Source of the DNA: Iris pallida
Lineage: Eukaryota; Streptophyta; Magnoliopsida; Asparagales; Iridaceae
Direction of reading: 5' to 3'
DNA: 64,000 nucleotides
NCBI GenBank assembly: GCA_029216955.1
Contig: JANAVB010005597.1
Coordinates: forward strand, 47,656,703 to 47,720,702
A program made the translations under genes and the position numbers. The stretch's first letter is position 1. Each line of letters starts with the position of its first letter. The notes beneath the pieces are model-generated. The model ran no database searches. It had not been told where the DNA came from and saw only the letters and a program-made list of their open reading frames with translations. Of this stretch, positions 54,714 through 64,000 are shown in pieces.

Positions 54714-57323
54714 CTGAATTTTAGTATATATACCTACTGTTTTTCTTATGTATATTTGTATATATACTTTATTCTCTTGTATTTTATTATTCTATGTATA
54801 TATACATATATATATGTATTATGTATACATATATATTTATATATTTTCTTGTGTATATATATTATTATATATATACTATTATATGTATATGTATACATTA
54901 ATTTTGTATATATATATATATATATATATTATATAGTTAAGTATTTTTCTTATATGTATGTATATATACATATATTTGTATATATATATATATACAATAA
55001 TATAGTAAGCATTTTCCTATATATATAAATATCCCTATATTTATATATATATATATTTCCTATGTGTGTTTTACTTAGCTTAGTGTAAAATAATTATATA
55101 AAATAATGTTCATACTTTTATAGTTAAAATGTAAAACTTTACCTTATTAAAATATTGATATTTATTTTGCATTTCTACCACTTAGTATTTTCTGCATATT
55201 TAAATTACTGCAACCATTTGATGTCCAAGCCTAGCATGGGTATTTGGGCTCAAATGTGTTTTCACACATTCAAGACCTGTACAAGTCATATTGGACTTGA
55301 TTCATGGCCTTGGGTCCTGTATTTGAACTTTGGTTCAAATTATGTACATGGACAAAATACGCAGATAATTAATTATTATTGTACATAGCTGTTTTTGAAT
55401 TTCTAAAAATACTTAGAGTGTTGCTAAAATTATGGAAAAATAGTTTTTAGATACTTTGTTAAGTTGGCTAATTTAGTGTAATTTTTGTAATAATTAAATT
55501 ACTGTTTTGCCACTAGTTTGGCATATGAAACCAAAACTCACTTTCTGTATACTTAGGAAAACTGATTTTTATAAAATATTTGTACTGGTTAATAAATTCC
55601 AGAAAAATTATAATAAATTTCTATGATTAACAAGGATCACCTTGGTACTTTACTTTAAGAAAAACTAGACTTTTTGTCTATCTCTAAAATTGTTAGAACA
55701 CAATGATCTTTTGATTTATTTATTGATTAATTACGACTTGTAGCTTTTGTGCTATTTTTGGAGTTTTAGCCGTATTGAACCCTATCCCTCACTAGTGTAA
55801 AGACCCTAGAATGTTAGTTAACATAGTGTGTCACCCCCACATTAGTCTCCTATGCCAAAGTCATCATTTTGGCTAGGTGCCCAATCACAAGTCGTGTTTT
55901 ACCAGATTAGTGTCCTAGTGTTTTAGCTTAGTGTAAAGCTAAGTTTATTGTATTTATTGCTACAGTGACGAGTTACCAGACAACCATAGCACTTTTATCG
56001 CAGCTTGTTTTGCTAGAGGCAAGTACATCTACATACTCATTTACTGTCTTGTAATGCTAGAACATGTATTAACCCTGTTAAAAGACTGATCCTTGAGGTA
56101 GCCAGTTATGTCTTCACATGTTTTATACTGCTCCCAGTACCTGTCATGCTTATACTGCTTCCAGTATCTCTCACATGTTTTTACTGCTCTCGTATCTCCC
56201 ACATGTTAAATAACGGGTTATGGGGAAACTGATAGTAGCGTACGTGATCATACCCCCTCTTCAGTACCGAGCAAAGTTACATTTTATATGATACTGCACC
56301 GTAGGCCTTACTCTCCAAGCTGTATTTGTACGTGTGTACATATATCGCCTTTACACTTGTACGTATGTACATTTTATTTACATTGTGCCTCAGTACATTG
56401 TACACCTGTTGACCGATCACGTACCTGCTACAGTTTTAAACATTACATATACATCTGTCTCTATGACATGTGTGTCCTTGCCATGATAGACTATGATATG
56501 CCATGTTTCCTATGTTACTATGATACCATGATCCCAGTTGTACCATGAGGCCATGTTTCCAGTATTTCCTGTTTATAGACTTATCACACCATGTTCCTTG
56601 TTGTATATCTCTTTCATTATATGTTCAGTACTTTAGTTGTAGAGGTTGTACTTGCTCCCGTCCTGACAGGATAACGTTGTAGGTATACTTATTGAGGAGG
56701 AGTTACTCTGCGACTCATACTATGGAGTTACTGCCGAGGACCCGGCTATGCTTTACGAGGATGTTCCTGCGGGGAGACTCGTCTAGTTTGCTTAGCTGCT
56801 TGGGATACTTAGACTTTTGAGAGTAGTCATGTATTAGACTCTATCATTTTGTAACTGGACATGTATCCAGTTTTACATTTCAGACTTGTACTTTGGACTT
56901 ATTTCTATATATGAGACGACTTTTGTGTTTGGAGCATTTATGATTCTTCTTCACTTATAGAATTGTTAGCACATTTAGTCTTATCTTGTTATCTCTAGAA
57001 CAGCTTACTGCGCTTTATCTTAAGCGTAGGCTGGACATGGCTCGGCCCGGCCCAACAATTTGGGTAACGGGTCGTGACATATTTTTTTGGCGGCCCATGC
57101 AGGTCCTGACTAAACTGTTTGGTTACGTTATTGTACCAAGCATACCTGCAGTTAGGAACTTAAGGTAATTAGACAACATTAGGAAAGACGCTTAGAACAC
57201 CTAGAGGAATGCTAGGATTGCAACATAGGAAATATATCACATGTTTGCTATTATAATTAGATTTTCTTGCATATGATTGCTTACTTTAAATAAGTCCTTA
57301 TAAGCCTTTTATGTGTAATTTAG

Positions 57324-58541
57324 ATGGTGCTTACTCGTTCGTCCCAGCATGTTACCCCCGAGAATGGGGCCCTCCGTATCCAGTCAGCTGACCAGTTGAC
57401 TGATGCACCTCCACCTACCACATTCTCCCACTCCACAGATCCACAGACCCAGATACCACCTTCCACATCCCAGGCCCAGCAGGACCCGATACTTCCACCA
57501 CCCCCTATCACTATACCTACCCAGGCTTCCGTCACACTCGACGGGAACCAGCTGCTCACACTGATCCAGGGGTTCCTAACAACCCATCAGGAGCAGACTA
57601 CCCTACTCCGCCAGAGCATGGAGCGTTCTGAGGGACGTCCCGTAGTCCCACCATATGTAGAGCCGCGGCAGAGAGCGGGGACGGTCAAGGACTTCATGGG
57701 TCTGAATCCCAAGGAGTTCTCAGGGACTGAGGGTATAGTAGTAGCTGATGACTGGCTAGATTCTGTAGAGAGGAAGCTTCTGGGAGTTAGGATGCCGGAT
57801 GACCTTCAGGTCGAGGCAGCAGGATTTCTGCTGATAGACTTAGCCGGAGTCTGGTTCAGGAATGAGCCGTTGTTCGCGAGAGGTAGAGCCACCTGGGACC
57901 AGTTCAAGACCCAGTTCAAGAAGAAGTTCTTCTCGACCGCTGCTAGAGTAGCCATGGGGCTACGATTCCAGAACGTCCAGCAGGGGAACCGTTCTGTTGA
58001 TGACTATGCGGGAGAGTTTAGTCGCCTGAGCCGTTTTGCTCCTAGTCTGGTTGCTGATCCAGAGGAGATGACCCGTAGGTTTTGCCATGGTCTAGTTCCA
58101 GACATTGGCATTCTTATAGTGGCGAACGGTACGACTGACTACTACCAGAGCCTAGAGTTAGCCCGGAGCATTGAGGAGCGTCTTCTGTCTAACAAGAGGC
58201 CGGCTTCTGTACACCATGAGGGACCGTCCAAGCGTCAGGCTTTCCAGCAGAGAGCGCCGACGCCACCCCAGCAGACCTACCATTCCCCTACATCACATCA
58301 TCAGACCCCGCCAGTTAGAGCCTCGGGACCCCGACAGCAGCAGCAGCAGAAGGGAGCCATATGTTCTTTCTGCGGAAGACCAGGGCATGAATTCGTCGTC
58401 TGCAGGAAGAGGTTAGGACAGTGTTTAGCTTGTGGGTCTGCCATCCATCAGATTCGGGACTGCCCAGTAGCCAAGGGACCCCAGGGGAAGACTTATAGCC
58501 TAGTCCTTGAGCCGGAGCCGGAACAGATTTCGGGAGGTTAG
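57324..58541 (+). CDS. Element C Gag, 405 residues, intact
   Basis: ATG 57324 to the stop at 58539-58541. N-terminal Pro/Thr/Gln-rich region, Gag domain at about 125-290 (FSGTEGIVVADDWLDSVERK, AGVWFRNEPLF, FKKKFFS, YAGEFSRLSRFAP), then a Gln/Pro-rich hinge and two CCHC knuckles: CSFCGRPGHEFVVC at about 347-360 and CLACGSAIHQIRDC at about 367-380 (Ile in place of the usual Gly before His in the second). No protease, RT or integrase follows; the ORF ends 109 bases before the 3' LTR. It would package element RNA with enzymes supplied by an autonomous Tekay-type partner (inference). Confidence 0.9.
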   Translation: MVLTRSSQHVTPENGALRIQSADQLTDAPPPTTFSHSTDPQTQIPPSTSQAQQDPILPPPPITIPTQASVTLDGNQLLTLIQGFLTTHQEQTTLLRQSMERSEGRPVVPPYVEPRQRAGTVKDFMGLNPKEFSGTEGIVVADDWLDSVERKLLGVRMPDDLQVEAAGFLLIDLAGVWFRNEPLFARGRATWDQFKTQFKKKFFSTAARVAMGLRFQNVQQGNRSVDDYAGEFSRLSRFAPSLVADPEEMTRRFCHGLVPDIGILIVANGTTDYYQSLELARSIEERLLSNKRPASVHHEGPSKRQAFQQRAPTPPQQTYHSPTSHHQTPPVRASGPRQQQQQKGAICSFCGRPGHEFVVCRKRLGQCLACGSAIHQIRDCPVAKGPQGKTYSLVLEPEPEQISGG

Positions 58542-58613
58542 TTTTGATCGTAGCCTTAGTCATATGTTGCATTGCTTGCTATGTTAGAATATTGTCGGGT
58601 CTTCAATCCCTGT

Positions 58614-58633
58614 GAATTTCGAGGACGAAATTT
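58614..58633 (+). other. Hairpin before the polypurine tract of element C
   Basis: GAATTTCG, loop AGGA, CGAAATTT: same loop and position as in element B. Confidence 0.65.
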
Positions 58634-58636
58634 TTC

Positions 58637-58650
58637 AAGGAGGGAAGACT
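58637..58650 (+). other. Element C polypurine tract
   Basis: AAGGAGGGAAGACT directly before the 3' LTR. Confidence 0.8.
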
Positions 58651-59782
58651 TGTAAGCCCCTGTTTTTCAAATTCTAGTTAAATTAGTGTTAATTAATTTT
58701 TAAGTGTCATTTATAGCCTTAATTAATTATTAGGAATTTTAGGAATTTTTTTAGAATTTTTAAATAATTTTAAATAAGTTTTTAAATACAAAAATATTGT
58801 TTTGCAATTTTTCAAATTATTTTAATATCAATTTGTAATTTTCTAAAATGTTTTTAATGCATTTTGTAATTTATTAAATTGTTTAGATATCAGTTTGCAA
58901 ATTCTTATTTGTTTTATGCAAATTTTATTTGCATATATTACTGCGGGGACCTGTTTGTAATATCCTGAATTCTAGGGGACCTAAATGCAAAATCACCTAC
59001 CCCCCCGACCGACTCTCTCTCTCTCTCCCCTGACTCGACGCTGCCCCGACGACCGACCTACGCTGCCCCCGCCGAATCCGGCTGCCCCCCCGACCGACCT
59101 AAGACCCTATTTAAACTCCCCTCGTTCCCCCCGACCTAACTACCACTTTCCCCGACCACCACGACCACCGTAGCTCCGCCCATCTAACAAAAACCCTAGC
59201 CCTAACCCTAACTCCGGCGACCACCCTAGCGCCGCCTCGCCGCTCGTCCTCGCCGACTGTCTCCACCACCATTAGCTTCGCCTCGACGAGCCGACCCCAG
59301 CGCCACCACTCCGCCACGCCACCGACGCCCCCAGCCGCCGATCGCCTCCTCGACAGCAGCCAACCCCGTCGGACACGTACGTGTCACTCCCCCTCCCTTC
59401 GATTTGTGTCTCGTGTACACGGACACAGACTCGCCCAGCCTAGACGAATCTAGTGGTAAGTGCGGACACGGCAAACGCGTGTCGTGCGTGTCGTGAATCA
59501 ACCCGACACATGGACTCCTGTGTCCCTAACTGTCAGGACACAGGATTATTATTATTTTTTTTATATATGTATAATAATTCAAAACCTAAAATAAAACTAA
59601 CAAAAATCCTAAACTCTAACAAAACTAACGGGCTGACCCCCTGGCCAGCCCGACCCGCTCAAGAATCCCCCCCCGCGCTGGCCCGAGTTCGAATCTCCCC
59701 CCCCCTGCTTCTCTTTCCTTTTCTTTTCTTTTCTTTTTCCTTTTTCTTTTTCTTTTTTCTTTTATATGTATATGTATATATA

Positions 59783-59822
<40 letters not shown>

Positions 59823-60013
59823 CTGAATTTTAGTATATATACCTACTGTTTTTCTTATGTATATTTGTATATATACTTTATTCTCTTGTATTTTATTATT
59901 CTATGTATATATACATATATATATGTATTATGTATACATATATATTTATATATTTTCTTGTGTATATATATTATTATATATACTATTATATGTATATGTA
60001 TACATTAATTTTG

Positions 60014-60046
<33 letters not shown>

Positions 60047-62190
60047 GTTAAGTATTTTTCTTATATGTATGTATATATACATATATTTGTATATATATAT
60101 ATATATACAATAATATAGTAAGCATTTTCCTATATATATAAATATCCCTATATTTATATATATATATTTCCTATGTGTGTTTTACTTAGCTTAGTGTAAA
60201 ATAATTATATAAAATAATGTTCATACTTTTATAGTTAAAATGTAAAACTTTACCTTATTAAAATATTGATATTTATTTTGCATTTCTACCACTTAGTATT
60301 TTCTGCATATTTAAATTACTGCAACCATTTGATGTCCAAGCCTAGCATGGGTATTTGGGCTCAAATGTGTTTTCACACATTCAAGACCTGTACAAGTCAT
60401 ATTGGACTTGATTCATGGCCTTGGGTCCTGTATTTGAACTTTGGTTCAAATTATGTACATGGACAAAATACGCAGATAATTAATTATTATTGTACATAGC
60501 TGTTTTTGAATTTCTAAAAATACTTAGAGTGTTGCTAAAATTATGGAAAAATAGTTTTTAGATACTTTGTTAAGTTGGCTAATTTAGTGTAATTTTTGTA
60601 ATAATTAAATTACTGTTTTGCCACTAGTTTGGCATATGAAACCAAAACTCACTTTCTGTATACTTAGGAAAACTGATTTTTATAAAATATTTGTACTGGT
60701 TAATAAATTCCAGAAAAATTATAATAAATTTCTATGATTAACAAGGATCACCTTGGTACTTTACTTTAAGAAAAACTAGACTTTTTGCCTATCTCTAAAA
60801 TTGTTAGAACACAATGATCTTTTGATTTATTTATTGATTAATTACGACTTGTAGCTTTTGTGCTATTTTTGGAGTTTTAGCCGTATTGAACCCTATCCCT
60901 CACTAGTGTAAAGACCCTAGAATGTTAGTTAACATAGTGTGTCACCCCCACATTAGTCTCCTATGCCAAAGTCATCATTTTGGCTAGGTGCCCAATCACA
61001 AGTCGTGTTTTACCAGATTAGTGTCCTAGTGTTTTAGCTTAGTGTAAAGCTAAGTTTATTGTATTTATTGCTACAGTGACGAGTTACCAGACAACCATAG
61101 CACTTTTATCGCAGCTTGTTTTGCTAGAGGCAAGTACATCTACATACTCATTTACTGTCTTGTAATGCTAGAACATGTATTAACCCTGTTAAAAGACTGA
61201 TCCTTGAGGTAGCCAGTTATGTCTTCACATGTTTTATACTGCTCCCAGTACCTGTCATGCTTATACTGCTTCCAGTATCTCTCACATGTTTTTACTGCTC
61301 TCGTATCTCCCACATGTTAAATAACGGGTTATGGGGAAACTGATAGTAGCGTACGTGATCATACCCCCTCTTCAGTACCGAGCAAAGTTATATTTTATAT
61401 GATACTGCGCCGTAGGCCTTACTCTCCAAGCTGTATTTGTACGTGTGTACATATATCGCCTTTACACTTGTACGTATGTACATTTTATTTACATTGTGCC
61501 TCAGTACATTGTACACCTGTTGACCGATCACGTACCTGCTACAGTTTTAAACATTACATATACATCTGTCTCTATGACATGTGTGTCCTTGCCATGATAG
61601 ACTATGATATGCCATGTTTCCTATGTTACTATGATACCATGATCCCAGTTGTACCATGAGGCCATGTTTCCAGTATTTCCTGTTTATAGACTTATCACAC
61701 CATGTTCCTTGTTGTATATCTCTTTCATTATATGTTCAGTACTTTAGTTGTAGAGGTTGTACTTGCTCCCGTCCTGACAGGATAACGTTGTAGGTATACT
61801 TACTGAGGAGGAGTTACTCTGCGACTCATACTATGGAGTTACTGCCGAGGACCCGGCTATGCTTTACGAGGATGTTCCTGCGGGGAGACTCGTCTAGTTT
61901 GCTTAGCTGCTTGGGATACTTAGACTTTTGAGAGTAGTCATGTATTAGACTCTATCATTTTGTAACTGGACATGTATCCAGTTTTACATTTCAGACTTGT
62001 ACTTTGGACTTATTTCTATATATGAGACGACTTTTGTGTTTGGAGCATTTATGATTCTTCTTCACTTATAGAATTGTTAGCACATTTAGTCTTATCTTGT
62101 TATCTCTAGAACAGCTTACTGCGCTTTATCTTAAGCGTAGGCTGGACATGGCTCGGCCCGGCCCAACAATTTGGGTAACGGGTCGTGACA
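58651..62190 (+). repeat. Element C 3' LTR (3540 bp)
   Basis: Matches the 5' LTR throughout; the AT microsatellite is shorter here. Confidence 0.92.
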
Positions 62191-63354
62191 CTCGCACATG
62201 CGTCGCGTCAAATTTGGGACGATCGTTCCGCGTGAACGTTGGCATGGTGATTCATGTCCAGCGGGAATGGTCGAACTCAAAATATCATGACATGGCAATT
62301 TTGATTGCTTCAACTTGTGGTTTGAAGCGAAGGTGAATTGAAGAATGAGAAAACTTGAGGATTGAGTAGACCCAATCTGTGTATCGAAAATGAGCAAGTC
62401 TAGACGCAACGCAAGAGTTACGTCCCGATGAGGACGATTATTCTGCGGGAATGTTGACATGGTGATTCATGTCCGCCGTGGATAATCAGACTTGCGTGAG
62501 ATCGGGGTGCGACATATTGCAAGGCTAGACGACCTTGTGATCGACTACGTGGATTAGATAGGATGGATAGGTGAATGGTAACGCTTGAAGAGATAGACTA
62601 AGATAATGGCTAGTGCGGACGCACGACATCAATATGTCAGGGATTTGATTGAGGACAACCTATCGTAGGATGACTTTCCTAAATGAGCTCGGACTTGGAG
62701 CGAAGAATGTGTTGATGCGAATAGGGTGAACGTTGTTTGATGTTTAGAAGTTTGAGCGAAACGAACTTGGGTAGAAACTCCCATACAATCGAACAAATGG
62801 TTTGACCATAGGATTTGGGACGAGCGTCGTGCAACGACCTTGCACGATGAGCCATGGACTTGACTTGTAACTATGACCCTGTGAGATGACCTAGCGGATA
62901 GGCGAACGACCCTATGCCGAGTGATTGAAATTGTGCGATTGACCTTACAGTATCGTCTGGACGGACGATTGACTTGGGGCAGCAAGACTTAGAGTAGGAC
63001 GGAGAACAAGGAGTGTGCGTGAACGACGATGAGATTGGCCCCAAACAAAGCGAATCGGGTCATCTCGATGACCGAGATAACGATAATGAGATGCACATGA
63101 GTTCGGTTTTAAATCGAAGTTAGCAAAACGATTGGCAAATCGAAACTATCACGAGTAGCTTGTCCGACTTCGCTAGTCGCTAAGCTTGGTTGAAATGTAC
63201 GTATTCGGGGGACGCCTTGAATGCGTACACGATCCAAACTTAGCGATATGATGAACTCGAATGCAGCTGCAAGTGGGTGTTGAGATGCGCATGAACGAAT
63301 GAGTGAGTTTGCCTAAGCTTACGCCTCTCGTATTTGATAAATTACAACGCACCT
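62191..63354 (+). other. Element D interior, third fragment, non-coding
   Basis: Continues from 53519 after removal of element C. It contains two related copies of a stretch with ggcatggtgattcatgtcc (62240 and 62456). No ORF with known content. Confidence 0.5.
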
Positions 63355-64000
63355 TGTCACGACCCGTTACCCAAATTGTTGGGCCGGGCCGAGCCATGTC
63401 CAGCCTACGCTTGGTTAAAGCGTAGTAAGCTGTTCTAAGAATAGACAATAAAGTATCTAAGTAGCTAACAGTTCTAAAATCATAATTAAAGGTTCATCAC
63501 AACACAGCATCTATAAGCGAAGGTAAACAAGTACAGACTTAATAATACATAACCAAAGTATCTAACTGGAGACAAAGTCCAGTATCCAAATATAAGTACA
63601 TACCAAAGTCTAAGTCCCAAAACACAAGAAAGATATCTAAGCACGGTTCCCCGTTGGAGCCTCTACTGGAGCTAAGGCCAGGTCCTCAATGCAGTACCAT
63701 AATATGTAACATAGCATTTTTCTCCTCGAAAAGTATACCTACAACGTTATCCTGTCAGGACGGGAGCAAGTACAACCTCTACAACTAAAGTACTGAACAT
63801 ATAATGAAAGAGATGTACAACAAGAATCATGGTGTGATAAGTCTATAAAACAGCAAATACTGGAAAACATGGCCTCATGGTACAACTGGGATCACAGTAT
63901 CATGGTAACATAGGGAACATGGCATATCATGGTTTAATTGGTTCTTTTTAGAAATGACAACATATAGTTTAAAAGTTTAAAACTGTAGTATGTACGTGAA
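63355..64000 (-). mobile_element. LTR F: reverse-oriented relative of the element C LTR, cut by the window edge
   Basis: Starts TGTCACGACCCGTTACCC, the complement of the element C LTR end, and stays alignable over the CAGCTTACT hairpin and the ccgtcctgacaggataacgttgtagg block (63740-63775). Clearly diverged from C, so older. Whether it is a full element or solo LTR cannot be seen. Confidence 0.82.

Larger units (their letters stand above)
53520..57079 (+). repeat. Element C 5' LTR (3560 bp)
   Basis: Starts TGTAAGCCCCTG, ends GGGTCGTGACA. Contains TATTTAAA at 53976-53983, telomere-like CCCTAA repeats at 54057-54080, a hairpin at 54386-54413 followed by T-rich sequence, and a long AT microsatellite (54640-55060). 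The long ORF at 54321-55028 is the microsatellite and not a gene. Confidence 0.92.
53520..62190 (+). mobile_element. Element C: non-autonomous gag-only LTR retrotransposon (TR-GAG type), 8671 bp
   Basis: LTRs 53520-57079 and 58651-62190, perfect target duplication CTCGC (53515-53519, 62191-62195). The 1571-bp interior has one gag ORF and no pol. LTRs make up about four fifths of its length. The LTRs differ by a handful of substitutions and by lengths of C-runs and AT-runs, so the insertion is recent. Confidence 0.92.
47335..64000 (+). mobile_element. Element D: old Tekay-type LTR retrotransposon hosting C, E and F; right end outside window
   Basis: Left LTR 47335-49434, primer site at 49438, then interior fragments 49435-50192, 52891-53519 and 62191-63354 that become contiguous when the inserted elements are removed. 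The interior shows no gag or pol motif in any frame. It is either a non-coding large derivative or a badly decayed copy. The right LTR is not in view. Confidence 0.7.

Noticed and set aside
54321..55028. 235-codon ORF in the element C LTR, partly repeated at 59453-59833
   Set aside because: Mostly Tyr/Ile from AT microsatellite inside an LTR; length differs between LTRs only because of the repeat.

Overview
This is a plant nuclear window dominated by nested transposable elements. The evidence for a plant is: Ty3/Gypsy elements of the Tat and Tekay lineages with initiator-Met primer sites, a MULE with a SWIM finger, plant mobile domain (PMD) genes, many Harbinger-type MITEs (GAGCATC ends with TAA or TTA target duplications), and two members of a small plant-specific protein family. 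I cannot name the species; the sequence does not look obviously grass-like.

Left block (1-30200). The host is an old, decayed MULE. Its transposase runs on the + strand into the window (2-733, with a duplicated and broken 3' end to 1242). A PMD gene runs towards it on the - strand (seven exons from 28999 to 26711, finishing at 1659-1365). The PMD gene is split in its last exon by element A, a 25.05 kb Tat-lineage retrotransposon (1660-26710; LTRs about 4 percent diverged by hand count). Element A carries a sense leader ORF, gag, protease, RT-RNase H, a second (archaeal-type) RNase H and integrase. Downstream of pol, on the opposite strand, it carries a small ORF and a large intron-containing gene that also looks like a PMD protein with a coiled-coil tail. 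So a retroelement that carries one PMD-like gene has landed in the PMD gene of a DNA transposon. Element B, an 8.1 kb intact Tekay chromovirus (5461-13562; three LTR differences seen, perfect GAGTA target duplication), sits in the gag of A.

Middle block (30200-47334) is AT-rich host DNA. It holds two paralogous small genes (34614-35069 and 43760-44224), several MITEs (one nested inside another), a long fold-back element, a probable SINE, AT microsatellites and three pure G/C homopolymer tracts.

Right block (47335-64000) is a second nest. The host is element D: a Tekay-type 2.1 kb LTR with primer site and non-coding interior, whose right LTR is not in view. Into it went a solo LTR E (50193-52890), element C (53520-62190, a gag-only non-autonomous element with 3.5 kb LTRs and a perfect CTCGC target duplication) and, in reverse, an LTR F related to C (63355 to the window end).

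Order of events inferred from decay and nesting: MULE/PMD first, then A, then B on the left; D first, then E and F, with C recent on the right. Besides the PMD-in-PMD arrangement, the most notable signals are paired base changes in hairpins at the U5 end of B and D and just upstream of the 3' LTR of B and C, and the antisense transcription units with their own TATA boxes in A.
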